64,000 nt of DNA from Megascapheus bottae (GCA_024803745.1 JANJXV010000043.1:5291518-5355517), one strand, 5' to 3'. Positions 38,009 through 49,765 are shown, counted from the stretch's first letter. The notes: generated by a model from the sequence alone, not told the origin. Numbers and translations: made by a program.

Positions 38009-38944
38009 ATGAGACAAAGGGGAATCACCATTCCTCCTCCTGGGCCTCTCAGATGACCCTCAACTCCAGCCCCTGCTCTTTGGGATCTTCCTGTCCATGT
38101 ACCTGATCACCATACTCGGAAATCTGCTCATTATCCTGGCAGTCACCTCTGACCCCCACCTCCACACGCCCATGTACATCTTCCTCTACAACCTGTCCTT
38201 TGTAGACATCTGCTTCACCTCCACCACAGTCCCCAAGATGCTGGTGGACATCCAGACCCAGAGGAAAGACATCTCCTACCCAGAGTGCCTCACTCAGGTG
38301 TATTTTTTCATGATTTTGGTGGAATGGATCATTTCCTATTGACCGTGATGGCCTATGACCGCTTTGTGGCCATCTGTCACCCACTGAACTACCCACTTAT
38401 CATGAACCCTCACTTCTGTGGCCTCCTGGTCCTCATGTGTTGGCTTCTCATTTTCTGCATCTCACTAATCCACGTTGTACTGATGAGGAAATTAACCTTC
38501 TCCCCAAGAACCACCATTCCCCATTCCTTCAGTGAACTAGTTCAGGTTCTCCAGGTGGCCAGCTCTGACACCCTCATCAATGACATCTGGATGTACCTGG
38601 ATTTTGTGCTCTTCAGTGTGCTTCCTGACTTAGGAATGTTCTTCTCTTACCATCAGATCCTCTCCTCTTTAATGAAGATGGCCAACGCAGCTACCAAGCA
38701 CAAAGCCTTCTCCACCTGTGGCTCTCACCTCTGCATGGTCTCCTTGTTCTATGGGACAGGACTTGGGGTGTACCTCAGCTCTGCAGTGTCCTCCTCTGCC
38801 CACAGAAGCAAGGTGGCCTCCATGATGTACACAGTGGTCACTCCCATGCTGAACCCCATCATCTACAGCCTGAGGAACCAGGACGTGAAGGGGGCCCTGG
38901 GGAGACTGCCAGGCAGAGTGGTCTCCTGTCTTGATGCACTGTGA
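38009..38944 (+). pseudogene. Olfactory receptor pseudogene, OR7-like (U3)
   Basis: Nearly full length with all seven TM regions, but the reading frame is broken twice. First, bases are missing right after the start codon (MTAQNHT region), so ATG 38009 is out of frame with the TM1 segment and the N-terminal sequon is lost. Second, one base is missing near 38318 in TM3 (gatttt-ggtggaatgg), which moves the frame again. From 38285 to 38944 the sequence is open with [27 protein letters not shown] and [15 protein letters not shown]. Few other lesions are present, so the inactivation looks recent. Confidence 0.93.
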
Positions 38945-39344
38945 AGCACAGAACAAAGTAGTCCATTGGAAGTGGGAAGACGAATTGGCTGAATATCAGA
39001 TCAGTGATACTTTTCCTTCATTATACTATTCAGTGTATATGTATGTATAGACTCTTCCATCTAGAAAAGATGTACTTATTCACGTGTACCATCAAAGCCC
39101 CTATGGCTTTGTCTGTCGATGTTTGGACATCTGTCTTTCAAGGAAATTTACTGGCTATCCATCAGAAGAACAACTTCTGTTTTCAGTGTGGATTTTACTT
39201 AATATTCCCATTTGGGTTGCTGTGGCACAATTTTCCTGGGCATTTCCAATTGAACATAGAAAGCACTTATCACAATCCAAGTTTACACAGTATCCCTGTA
39301 AGTTATCCTCTTCTATATTAATTAGTCCTCCTCAGACACAAAAC

Positions 39345-39395
39345 TTCTTCTGCTCCCCCTTCTCATCCTCCTCCTCTTCCGCCTCCTCCTCAAAG
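39345..39395. repeat. (CTT/CCT)n remnant and U2/U3 deletion junction
   Basis: A short pyrimidine tract joined directly to aagaatccaaatgaaatccc, the same junction as in U2 at 32540. The SINE present in the other units is absent. Confidence 0.8.
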
Positions 39396-39474
39396 AATCC
39401 AAATGAAATCCCAACACTTTCAGAACAGCAGTTATGGCCTTACGTGTGATATTTTGTTTTAAGATTGAGGGCAA

Positions 39475-40558
39475 AGCTAAAAAAATTGAGTCACTCCAAA
39501 ACTAATCTCCAAAGTAACAAACATCTATTAAAAAATGGGCCAAAGACTTAAAGAGAGTCTTCTCTGAAGAAGAAACAAAAATGGCCTATAGACACATGAA
39601 GAAATGCTCAACATCTCTGGTCATAAAAGAAATGCAAATCAAAACAACTCTAAGATTCCACCTCACTCCAGTTAGAATGGCCAGGATCCGAAAAATGAAT
39701 AACAACAGATGCTGGAGAAGATGTGGCCAGGAGGGATCACTACTACACTGTTGGTGGGAGTGCAAACTCGTTCAACCGCTATGGAAAACAGTATGGCAAT
39801 GCCTCAATACGCTAAACATAGAGCTCCCCTATGATCCAGCAATTCCACTACTTGGCATTTACCCAACCATCCAGAACCTAGGGCATACTAAATCCAGTAG
39901 CACAACAATGTTCATTGCAGCATTATTCACCATAGCAAAAATATGGAACCAACCTAGATGTCCCTCAGTTGATGAATGGATCAACAAGTTGTGGTATTTG
40001 TACACAGTGGAATTCTATGCTGCTGTCAGAAAAAACGACATCTCCCCATTTGTTAGGAAATGCAAAGTCTTAGAAAAAATCATATTAAGTGAAGTAAGCC
40101 AGACTCAAAGGAACACAGGCTGAATGGTTTCCCTCATTTGTCATAATCAGTAGAAACCTTGGGCTCTACTAGCAGAGATCTGCAATAGAGCAAAACCTTG
40201 ATACATAAGGCAATATAGTATGAAGCTAATTGAAAAGACCTCCAGGATATTGAAACAAAAGCCATATAACGAATGATTGTTGTCCTTAATGTACTATGTT
40301 ATCTCATCTCTTTTGCTGTCCCTTCGATATCTCATATTGTTACAGTATCTCACTTTGCTATCTGATATATTGGATTTGTTTGTATTTGGTTATTTGAAAT
40401 TGGATAGGGAAGGGGGAAAAACCAAGACGGGGGGGTGGATGTGTGGGTAATGGGGACCAAGACATGTGAAAGGGTATCAATATATGTGAATTAATGCACC
40501 TTCTATCTGGCAAATATCATGTTACCCTTTTATTAATTACAATAAAAAATATAAAAAA
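39475..40558 (+). mobile_element. 5'-truncated L1 with 14-bp TSD (U3 only)
   Basis: L1 ORF2 C-terminal end (relic frame 39581-40123) plus 3' UTR, about 1.08 kb. Flanked by aagattgagggcaa at 39461-39474 and 40559-40572. U1 and U2 have the uninterrupted site (ttaagtttgagggcaattc at about 32610), so the insertion followed the U2/U3 split. Confidence 0.93.
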
Positions 40559-40847
40559 AAGATTGAGGGCAATTATTTTTCTCTTTACTAATTTCTCTTT
40601 CCCACTCAGATATGAATGTGTTTCCATGAAAGTTATAGTAAGTGACATCCTCAGACAACAGTATGAGTCTGAGGATGCCTGTATCTTCTCATACTCACCA
40701 GAACAGTTGTTGTAGATTTTCTTCACGATTGACATAATACAGAATCACAATGTTTTATTGATTTGCATGTCCTATGTAGTGAAAAGTTTGAATATTTATC
40801 TGTGGATTTCTTTATGGCCATTTTTACCTCTCTTAAAGATTGTCTTG

Positions 40848-41045
40848 ACTGGGACCAGTGGTTCACATCTATAATCCTAGCTACTCAGGAGCTTGAAATT
40901 TGAGGATCACAATGGAAAGCCAGCTAGAAATCCAGAAATCGTGCTGTGACACAGCGGGTAGAGCAGTAGCCTTGAGCTGAACAGCTCAAAAACAGCAACC
41001 ATGCCCAGAGATCAAGCCCCATTATCAAACCAAAAATATACATGA
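40848..41045 (+). repeat. Composite SINE with internal deletion
   Basis: Same SINE as 32897-33115, but it lacks a middle segment (cagctagaaatccagaaatc joins head and tail). Confidence 0.78.
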
Positions 41046-41483
41046 CTAAATAAATAAATCAACATTATTTTACCCATCTTTTTCCTCATTGTGAAGTCAA
41101 CTTACTTGTGGACCCTTAATATTAAGTGCTGAGTATCTGAGAGGCTTTCCTTCTATCTCCTGGGACTGGGGCTCTTTATAAGTGAATAACCCACACACTT
41201 CTCTCATTCTCATCAGCCTTTCCTGTGCTCTGAATAAAGATTTGATTTATGAAATCCCTTTTGTCATTTTTTCCTCATATTTAATGAAATACTACAGAAC
41301 TTTCCAGAAAGTACTACTCTTGGCTATATCTACAGTTACATTCTATGTGGTTTCCTGTTCTAATTTCAGCTTCAGGTCTAACAGGCTGAGATGTGAGGAT
41401 GGCGCCTCCAAGCCAGAATGGGCAGGAAAGTCTGTGACACTCTTATCTCTACCCATAAAACTGCTGGAAGTCAACTTGGAAAC

Positions 41484-41667
41484 CTGTGCTCACACCTGAA
41501 TCCTGGCTACTCGGGAGCCAGACATCTGAGGATCACAGATCAAACCCAGCCTGGACATGAAAACCATCAGACTCTTACCTCCAATTAACCACCAGAAAAC
41601 TGAAAGTGGTGCTGTGGCTCAAACAGATACCACACAGGCCTAGAGTTCAATGCCCACAACAGAGAGA

Positions 41668-41745
<78 letters not shown>

Positions 41746-41805
41746 GACAGAGAGACAGAGACAGACAGAGAGACAGAGACAGACAGAGAGACAGAGACAG
41801 ACAGG
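41484..41805 (+). repeat. Composite SINE with (GA)n/(GACA)n tail
   Basis: A SINE with a shortened ID part (gtggctcaaacagataccac), then (GA)n and mixed GACA/GAGA to 41803. Confidence 0.8.
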
Positions 41806-42029
41806 TGATCTCTCTCTAGTAAGGAAACAGCAAACAATGTACTGAATGGAGAAACCTGGACGGTTCTAAGATCTAGATTACATTGGAGCCTGCATTCGCC
41901 CTGTCACTCAGCACTGTGTCCCAGCAGAGTAATCCATCAAGAGAAAGAAAAAGTGCATCCAAATTGATAAAACAAATCCCAGAATGTCACTATGCATACA
42001 ACATGTGACCTCTACTAAAGCAACTCCAA

Positions 42030-42258
42030 AAATCAATTCTGGTGCCAGTGGCTCAAGCCTGAACCCCCAGATACTCCACAGGCTGAGATCTGAGGATGGA
42101 AGCTCACAGTAGTCCTGAGCAGAAAGTCCTCCAGTCCCTTATTTCCACTTACATAAGAATAAGACAGAAGTGGAGTTGTGGCAGAAGTGATAGAGCACCA
42201 ACCTGGAGCACAAATGGTTAGGGAGAATCCGTCAACCCAGAACTCCAGGCCTAGAACC

Positions 42259-42317
<59 letters not shown>
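42030..42317 (+). repeat. Composite SINE with (CA)n tail
   Basis: SINE (ggtgccagtggctcaagcc ... ggcctagaaccaaca), then (CA)n at 42260-42317. Confidence 0.82.
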
Positions 42318-42319
<2 letters not shown>

Positions 42320-42387
42320 TCCATCTTTCAATAGGATCAGGAGGTGATCATATATTCCTGCTTTTATTTAGGGGGTTTCATTTCTTT

Positions 42388-42390
<3 letters not shown>

Positions 42391-42445
<55 letters not shown>

Positions 42446-42680
42446 TGTGTGTCTGTGTCTGTGTTACTCTTGGAGCTTGAACTCAGAACCTGGGCATTGT
42501 CCATGACTCTTTTTGCTCAAGGATTCTGCTCTTCTGCTTGAGCCACAGCTCCATTCTGCCTTCTTAGTGGTCATTGAAGAGAAGACTCTACACACTTTTC
42601 TGCCCCACTGGCTTCTAACTCTAAATCCTCACATCTCAGCCTCCTAAGTATTTCAAATTACAGGCCTGAGCCAGCAGCAC
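42391..42680 (-). repeat. Composite SINE with (TG)n tail (inverted partner)
   Basis: (TG)n at 42391-42445 with TCTG variants to 42463, then the complement of a SINE ending caggcctgagccagcagca. Confidence 0.82.
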
Positions 42681-42734
42681 CTAGCTGAGATTGTTTTCTT
42701 TTTCCTTTTTCTCTTTCTTTAGTTTTTTTTTTGG

Positions 42735-42958
42735 TTCATTCTTGGACTTGAACTCTGAGCGTGGGTGCTGTTCCTGAGATCTTCAGCTCACCACTACCAC
42801 CCTACTCCTTGATGCATAGACCCACATCTGGGTTTCTGGTGGTTAATTGGAGATAAGAGTCTCACAGCCTTTAGTGCCTGGGCTGGTTTTGAACCAAAAT
42901 CCTCAGATCTTAGCCTCCTGAGTAGCTAGAATGACAGGAGTAAGCCACCATGCCCTGT
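42735..42958 (-). repeat. Composite SINE
   Basis: Complement of a composite SINE (cttggacttgaactctgagc ... gtagctagaatgacaggag), last repeat before the U4 start anchor at 42984. Confidence 0.82.
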
Positions 42959-44224
42959 GGTGTTTTCTAAGTTGACTTCATAGAAATCCAGCAATTGGGC
43001 CAAGGGGAGCAGTAACAGAAGGTAAGGAAGTTGGGGCTGATATGAGAGAAATGAAGATCAGAAAATACAAATGTCCTGTTAACCAGGGAGGATACATTCA
43101 TTAAATAATAATTAAATGATCATGCATTTATTTAATCCACTGAACAGGGCACTGAGCTATTCTCATAATATTCTGAGTGCATATTCAGGGTAACATATAT
43201 GAGGTAACAAATATAATTTTATAGGTTGCTGAGTGTCTCAGTGTGCTGCTGTCCAAACAAAACGTGGGATTTTTATCTATAATTTCAAAGCATAAGAAAC
43301 TTTAAAGAAAAAAATTCAAAAATTTTCCTGTAGAAATCAAGTGATCTATTACATGTCCAAAGATTCTTCAAGGCAGAAGCCAAATAGACATGGCTCCAGA
43401 GATTTAGCCCCTGTTCAAATAAATAGATCCTGTAAGGATTCCTTATTGTATTTGATCAAAACAAAAGGAAAAAACAAAAATAATATGTTCCCCATGGAAT
43501 AAATTAATTCCTCTCACCCTGTAACAGCCCACAATAATGCAAGAAATTAACCTAAAAATTTATCCATAATGTCATCTTCACTTTAACTCATGGGAACAAA
43601 ATGGTTTGGAGACTGGAAAGACATTTCATTTCATAAAGACAATTATTTCATGAAAGGCAATTCATTTCATGAGGACATCTTACTACATTCATCGATTGAG
43701 TTGCAAGAAACTGCACAAGCTTCTGACTCCCTTCTCTGAATCCAGTCTCCATGAAAACCCCAGTCGACAAACTTCTAAGGAGGAGTTGGGGAGATAAGAA
43801 ATATTCAGTGATAACCAAAATACAGAACCATGGTAGCCTGGTAAAGACAGGGGAAATGTAAATTTATGACCAGTGAGGGAAAACAAGACAAAAAGAAAAT
43901 GGGGTGAGTAGCAGGCAATCCTCTGGAATAGTGAGGCTGGGAAGGGCTAGAAGGGAGCTCATGTGCAGGTGAGGTCCCAGAACTCTAAGGCACTTGGAGT
44001 TCAGGCTTTGTGAACTCTGATTTCCTTCCTTTCTGTCACTTGCTGCAACCTAGAGCGCCTTTCTCATGAAGTTCCTTTCTGGAAGGTCTCTTGCTTTTCT
44101 TCACTCTTTCCCAATAATCAGCATTATCTGTCAACTTTGCTACATCGATTATGTATTTATTAATCCCCCACTTAAGCTCCATTGTGCACCAAGTATTATC
44201 TTTTGGGTTCCAGGCCAGGGACTT

Positions 44225-44520
44225 GTGTGTCTGTGTGTCTGTGCATCTCTGTGTCTATGTGTATCTATGTCTGGGTGTGTGTCTGTGTCTGTCTGTCTGT
44301 GTGTATATGTGTGTCTCTAGGCCTGGCCCTTCAACTCTAACACTGGCACTCTTCCTCAGCTACTTTTCCTCTAGGCTACCACTCTACTATTTGAGCTGCA
44401 GCTCCAAGTCCAGCTTCTTCTGTCATTTTTTGGAAATAAGGCTCTCAGGGCTTTCCTGCCCCGGCTGGCTTTGAACTTCCATTGTCAGACCTCAGACTCC
44501 TGAGCAATGATGGTTACATG
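44225..44520 (-). repeat. Degenerate (TG)n/(TCTG)n tract with composite SINE
   Basis: A TG/CTG run (44225-44320) followed by the complement of a composite SINE ending gagcaatgatggttacatg. Counterpart of 28681-28935. Confidence 0.75.
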
Positions 44521-44636
44521 GATGAACCACCAGTGCTGGCATATTTGACCAAAAATGTATGGTATGTTTCCCAGTAGTGTCCATAACAAAATCTAGCCAA
44601 CAACAAATTATTAGTAAGGAAGTATTCCCCTTCGTG

Positions 44637-44885
44637 GGTGTGTGTGTCTGTGTCTGTGTCTGTGTATGTCTGTATGTACATGCGCCAGTCATAGTACTTG
44701 AAATGTGCACCTGGGCACTGCCCCTGAGCTACTGAGCCATAACAAGTGAACTGCAGCTCACGTGTGGCTTTTTGGTGATTAATTAGGAATGACAATCTCA
44801 TGGACTTCCCTGCCTGATCCTTCAATTGCAGCCTCGTAGTACCTAGAATGCAAGCTGTGAGCCACTGGCACCCAACGTTCCTCAC
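44637..44885 (-). repeat. Short (TG)n with old SINE
   Basis: A TG/CTG run (44637-44680) and the complement of the diverged SINE also seen at 29175-29395. The SINE has an internal deletion near 44810. Confidence 0.65.
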
Positions 44886-45164
44886 TTAGTTTTGCACATG
44901 CACACTGGCTTCAGTGTGCACAGAATGGTTTTCTATGTATTCCAACTGGAAAAGGGGGCGTTGCTGTGGTATATCTACACAGGCATATATTGTGTTTTGA
45001 TCACAATAAATCCCTCTGTAGCTCTTTCTTTGGCCCATAGTTCCTGCTCCTGATTTCAACAGGGTTTAGTGGATTTTATCTTCATCTTCACACATATTCT
45101 GTATTTCTCAATCCCACCATTCCCTCCTCTCCCTCAGGATTCTCCCCATAAACATTTAAATTCA

Positions 45165-45565
45165 TGGTAGATAAATAATAGGTATATAGATAATAGATAA
45201 TACAAATGGAGATGCTAACAAAGATGCAGTTACCTAGGTAGATAATGGATCAACAGACAGACAGATAGACACACAGATAATAGATGGTCTATTACATACA
45301 TACATACATCAGGAGGTAATAGAAAAAAGTAGATAGATATATAACTAATTGAGAGACAGACAGGTATGCACAAAGTTAGATAGATAATAGATACACACAG
45401 GCATACATACATAGACAACAGTAGACACTTATATTGATACTGAGATCGCAGACAGTAGCCTGGTATGTATATGATAGGTAGACACATATATACATAAATG
45501 ATAAACATGCAGAGGGTTGGAATGTAGGTAAGAAGATAGGTAGCTGAGTAGTAGACACATAGATA
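45165..45565. repeat. Degenerate GATA/TACA tract
   Basis: About 400 bp of gata, taca and gaca variants, parallel to 19730-20055 in U1. The minus-strand frames in it are repeat artefacts. Confidence 0.75.
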
Positions 45566-46147
45566 CATGGATATTAAACTGTGAAGATGAGAACACACAT
45601 ACCATTTGTCTTTGTGAACCTGGGTTATTTTGCTTCAGATGACATGATCTACACTTCCAGTCATTTTCCTCCACAGGATGGAATCCATTCTTCCTAAAGA
45701 CTGAAGAATGTTCCATTATGTGTCCATCTCTGTTCTCCATTCATCCACGGAAGGACAGCAGGGCTGATTTCATTGCTTGTCTCAACCTAGAAGGCCTGTG
45801 CCTTCCTTTCCTACTCCTACTGATAAGAATCCATCTTCCCTCCCCCAGCACAAATGATTTCCATTTCCAGGAAGCTTTTCTGCCCAAAAGCTGTCATTCT
45901 GATTTACACAGCGGCCATTTCATGGGCATAAAGGATGCTGTCACTGGTAATTGTTATGGAGATGACAAACACTTGCGTTCAGTTCATAAAATTTCTTTGT
46001 AAATATTTCTAGGCAACTTGTTCTCTCAGAGCCTTGAGCATATGAATCAACTTCATCCAATGTACTATTGCATAATCCATTAATTCTGCTGATTTCAGCA
46101 TAATATGTTCCTGCTCTAGACCATGATATCTCACACATGTGCTGATG

Positions 46148-46150
<3 letters not shown>
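45566..46150. other. Unit sequence, no gene (U4)
   Basis: Sequence also seen at 20060-20580 in U1 (ggatggaatccattcttcct, cagcacaaatgatttccatt, atgttcctgctctagaccat). No open frame with recognisable homology. Confidence 0.6.
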
Positions 46151-46204
<54 letters not shown>

Positions 46205-46407
46205 TGTGCCAGTTCTGGGGTTTAGAGTCAGTGTTTCTGAGCCTTCTTATTCAAGGCTGCTACTAGATCCACTGTCATCATTTTACTGCTGAAAAGTTAG
46301 AAAGGAATCTGACAGACTTTTCTTGCCCAGACTGGCATAGAATCCCAAGCCTGAGCTCTCCACTTCCTGAGTAGCTAGGATTACAGGCATGAGATAAATG
46401 TACTAAG
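46151..46407 (-). repeat. (TG)n with composite SINE
   Basis: (TG)n at 46151-46206, then the complement of a SINE up to gtagctaggattacaggcat. The U4 short L1 insertion lies at its end. Confidence 0.78.
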
Positions 46408-46574
46408 CCCAGCTGTCAGAAAAAAAAGGGGGAAACAAGATGAGGGATGGGAGTGGGGGGAAGCGAAACGGGGACCAAGACATGAGAAAGGGTATCAATG
46501 TATGTGAAATAATGCACCTTCTATCTGGTGAATATAATGTAACCCTTCTATTAATTACAATAAAAATATGAAAA
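46408..46574 (+). mobile_element. Very short L1 3' UTR insertion with 12-bp TSD (U4 only)
   Basis: About 165 bp. After about 20 nt of extra sequence it begins at the L1 G-rich tract (gggggaaacaagatgaggg) and ends in ttacaataaaaata. The 12-bp aaatgtactaag is at 46396-46407 and 46575-46586. The site is empty in U1 and U2 (aaatgtgctaagcacatta at about 30109). Confidence 0.9.
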
Positions 46575-46586
46575 AAATGTACTAAG

Positions 46587-47261
46587 TTCATTATATGTTA
46601 GTTAATGATGCTGTGTTCCTTTCTCCTCATTTCAGCGCAGCTGGTAGTCTCTTTTTTACCCTCTCTCATATTTTGGAATAAATCACCTAGAGGAATTCTC
46701 TGTCAGGAGGCATCCACAGCCATGTTGACCAGCCATGCTGTATTCCATCCACACAGGTAACAGATGTGTTGTGTTGAGAAGAGTTCAGTCCAGGAACGCT
46801 GCCTGGACTCCAGGAAATGAGGCTGAATGACATCCGGGAAATCCATGTACTGAGATCTTCCCAACAAATGCTCCCATTCCTCAGATAGATGCTTGATCCA
46901 TGGCCTGCAGACCACGGGAGGAAGACTTGATCCTATTACAGAGTGAACATTCCCTCCACCAGGAAATAGGTTAAAGAATTAATTGTACCTGAGAGTTGAA
47001 AGCGCTTCCTGAAAGGTGTAGGCAGTGGAAAAGGTGGACAGAGAAATGTGGAGAGGAAAGGTGGGCAAAATCATTCCTAATATGCAGTGTACAAATGTGA
47101 AGCTAGAACTGGGTGAACTGAGGGAGGGGTTGGACTGGGAGGAGTTGTGGAGACCATGGAAGGAGTGACATTGATGAAATGGTCTTGTACTCACAAACTG
47201 ATCATTGAATTATAGCCCCGTGGTACAACTACGTAAGAATAAAGTTTAGAAAAATACATTT
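46587..47261. other. Conserved OR-upstream module, U4
   Basis: Same module as in U1. The donor-like acag/gtaaca is at 46753-46760, with GT at 46757-46758. A purine-rich segment follows (about 47010-47165). Confidence 0.4.
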
Positions 47262-47455
47262 CATAGGGACTGCAGCATGGCCAAGTGTTAGAGTGCTTGC
47301 CTGGCATGCATGAAGATCTGAGTTTGATTCCTCAGTACCACATACATAGAAAAGACCAGAAGTGATCCTGTGGATCACTTACTAGTGCTCTAACTTTGAC
47401 AATGCCCAAATGCAGTGCCCAGGCCTTGAGTTCAAGCCTCAGGACTAGCAAAACA
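47262..47455 (+). repeat. Dimeric ID-like SINE
   Basis: A tRNA-like first monomer (gtgcttgcctggcatgcatg, B-box-like gtttgattcctc), then an ID-like second monomer ending ttcaagcctcaggactagca. Shared with U1 and U2. Confidence 0.78.
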
Positions 47456-47467
47456 CAAAAACTCACA

Positions 47468-47680
47468 GTCAGGGTCCGGGAGTTTGGCCTAGTGGTAGAG
47501 TGCTTGTCTAGCATGCACCAAAATCCAGGTTCGATTCCTCGGTACCACATACATAGAAAAAACCTGGAAGTGGTGCTGAGGCTCAAGTGGAAGACCTCTA
47601 GCCTTGAGAAAGTCCAAAGACAGTGCTCAGGCCCAAGCCCAAGCCCAGACAGGCAAAAAATCAATCAATCAATCAATCAT
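47468..47680 (+). repeat. Younger dimeric ID-like SINE with (TCAA)n tail (U4 only)
   Basis: A well-preserved first monomer with A box (tggcctagtggtagagtgct) and B box (ggttcgattcctc), a second ID-like monomer, and a caatcaatcaatcaatc tail. The neighbouring sequence aactcacagtcag (47460) recurs as ctcacagtcag at 47682, a likely target-site duplication. Absent in the other units. Confidence 0.8.
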
Positions 47681-47856
47681 ACTCACAGTCAGTGAACAGA
47701 AAACACAAGGGATATTTACCCACATATTACAATAGGAAAGTGATTGGAGCCAATCTTGGCTGTGCAGGTCTACCCCGGGGGAGCCATTAGGAAACAAAAA
47801 AGGCATCTGACAGTGGAAGGGCATGACCACTTGAGCTGGCAGTGGGCATTGATTGA

Positions 47857-47879
47857 ACTTTTGTTTACTTGCCCCAAAG
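47857..47879 (+). promoter_or_regulatory. Candidate 3' splice acceptor of the OR coding exon
   Basis: A pyrimidine-rich run ending in AG (acttgccccaaag) 16 bp before the OR ATG at 47895, conserved with the other four units. Confidence 0.4.
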
Positions 47880-47894
47880 AGAACAGCCAGGGCT

Positions 47895-48842
47895 ATGACA
47901 GCACAAAACCACACAGGGGAATCAACATTCCTCCTCCTGGGCTTCTCGGGTGACCCTCAACTCCAGCCCCTGCTCTTTGGGATCTTTCTGTCCATGTACC
48001 TGATCACCGTGCTCAGAAATCTGCTCCTCATCCTGGCTGTCACCTCTGACCCCCACCTCCACACCCCCATGTACTTCTTCCTCTCCAGCCTGTCCTTTGT
48101 AGACATCTGCTTCACCTCCACCACAGTCCCCAAGATGCTTGTGGACATCCAGACCCAGAGGAAAGACATCTCCTACCCAGAGTGCCTCACTCAGGTGTAT
48201 TTCTTTCTGGTTTTTGTTGGAATGGATAATTTTCTATTGATCGTGATGGCTTATGACCGCTTTGTGGCCATCTGTCCCTCACTGAACTACCCAGTTATCA
48301 TGAACCCTCACTTCTGTGGCCTCCTGGTGCTCGTGTCTTGGCTTCTCATTTTCTGCATCTCACTAATCCATGTTGTACTGATGAGGAAATTAACCTTTTC
48401 CCCAGGAACCACCATCCCCCATTTCTTCTGTGAAATATCTCAGGTTCTCCAGGTGGCCAGCTCTGACACCCTCCTCAATGACATCTGGATGTACCTGGCT
48501 TTTGTGCTATTCTGTGTGTTTCCTGCCTTAGGAATCTTCTTCTCTTACCATCAGATCCTATCCTCTTTAATGAAGCTGCCCAACACGGCTAGCAAGCACA
48601 AAGCCTTCTCCACCTGTGGTTCTCATCTCTGCGTGGTCTCCTTGTTCTATGGGACAAGACTTGGGGTGTACCTCAGCTCTGCGGTGTCCTCGTCTGCCCA
48701 CAGAAGCAAGGTGGCCTCGGTGATGTACACAGTGGTCACTCCCATGCTGAACCCCTTCATCTACAGCCTGAGGAACCAGGATGTGATGGGGGCTCTGGGG
48801 AGACTGCCCAGCAGATTCGTCTCCTGTGTTGGTGGATTGTGA
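47895..48842 (+). CDS. Olfactory receptor, OR7-like, intact frame (U4)
   Basis: Second open OR of the array, 315 codons. The start at 47895 (MTAQNHTGE, with sequon) is preferred over the in-frame ATG at 47853. All seven TM regions, the EC1 Cys, [22 protein letters not shown] and [15 protein letters not shown] are present. Two positions normally near-invariant in ORs are changed: TM1 has LRN instead of LGN, and the second cytoplasmic loop has ICPSLNY instead of ICHPLNY. The frame is open, but these changes make normal folding or G-protein coupling doubtful. A long GATA tract begins about 95 bp after the stop codon. Confidence 0.94.
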   Translation: MTAQNHTGESTFLLLGFSGDPQLQPLLFGIFLSMYLITVLRNLLLILAVTSDPHLHTPMYFFLSSLSFVDICFTSTTVPKMLVDIQTQRKDISYPECLTQVYFFLVFVGMDNFLLIVMAYDRFVAICPSLNYPVIMNPHFCGLLVLVSWLLIFCISLIHVVLMRKLTFSPGTTIPHFFCEISQVLQVASSDTLLNDIWMYLAFVLFCVFPALGIFFSYHQILSSLMKLPNTASKHKAFSTCGSHLCVVSLFYGTRLGVYLSSAVSSSAHRSKVASVMYTVVTPMLNPFIYSLRNQDVMGALGRLPSRFVSCVGGL

Positions 48843-48934
48843 AGCACACGACAGTATAGCCCATTGGAAGTAGAAGGACAAATTGGCAGAATATCAGCAA
48901 CAATGATACTTTTCCTTCATTATAGGACTCAGGA

Positions 48935-48937
48935 TAG

Positions 48938-49010
<73 letters not shown>

Positions 49011-49037
49011 CAAATAGATAGACAAATAGATAGACAA

Positions 49038-49090
<53 letters not shown>

Positions 49091-49113
49091 CAGATACATA
49101 GATAGATAGATAG
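48935..49113. repeat. (GATA)n microsatellite, about 180 bp
   Basis: Long gata array with taaa and caaa interruptions directly downstream of the U4 OR. The same position in other units has only tatatgtatgtatag-type remnants, so the array expanded in U4. Minus-strand YLSI-repeat frames are artefacts. Confidence 0.95.
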
Positions 49114-49404
49114 GTTTTTCCATCTAGAAAAGGCATAGTAATTCATGTGTTCCCTGCAAAGCCCCCTTGGCTTTCTCTGTCAATGTATGGACATCTATAT
49201 TTCAAAGAAATTTACTTGCTAATCTGAAAAGAACAACTTTTATTTTCAGTGTGAATTTTCTTAATATTCCCATTTGGGTAGATGTTGTACAAATTATTCT
49301 AGGCGTTTCTAATTGAACATAGAAAGCACTTATCACAATCCAAGCTTACACAGTGTACCCTTAAGTTATCTTCCTCCTTATTAATTATTCCTCCTAAAAC
49401 ACAA

Positions 49405-49765
49405 AACAAGTTCTTCTTCTTCCTCCTCCTCCTCTTCCTCCTCCTCCTCCTCCTCTTCCTCTTCTTCTGCTTCTGTTTGTGCTTGTGCTTCTCCTGCTGC
49501 TTCTCCTTCTTATTCTGCTTCTACTTCTGCTTCTTCCACTTCCTCTTCATCTTCTCCCACAACCCTGGGACTTAAATTCAGTGCCTGGTGCTGTCCTTGT
49601 GCATTTTTCGTCAGAGTCATTCCTCTGTTATATGAGACACATCTACACAATCCCCAGAAGAGGGAGCTCATCAGAGATGAGACTCTCAGACTTTAGCCTG
49701 TGCTGGCTTTAAACCCCAGTCCTCAGATCTCAGCCTGGGTTAACAGATGTCAGTCTCCACCACTT
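49405..49765 (-). repeat. (CTT/CCT)n tract with composite SINE
   Basis: A pyrimidine tract with tgctt variants (49405-49555), then the complement of the SINE also found in U1 and U5 (gggacttaaattcagtgcct ... taacagatgtcagtctcca). Confidence 0.78.

Larger units (their letters stand above)
35046..42980 (+). repeat. Tandem segmental duplication, unit U3
   Basis: Unit copy with anchors at 35051, 35773, 36127 and about 37045. It lacks the dimeric ID SINE found upstream of the OR in U1, U2 and U4. It carries a unit-specific L1 insertion (39475-40558) and shares the post-(CTT)n deletion with U2. Confidence 0.88.

Noticed and set aside
48935..49113. Regular short direct repeats that could recall a CRISPR array
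   Set aside because: Simple tetranucleotide microsatellite without spacers, in mammalian DNA.
48757..49146. 129-codon frame rich in YLSI repeats, resembling a repeat protein
   Set aside because: Pure translation of the GATA tetranucleotide array.
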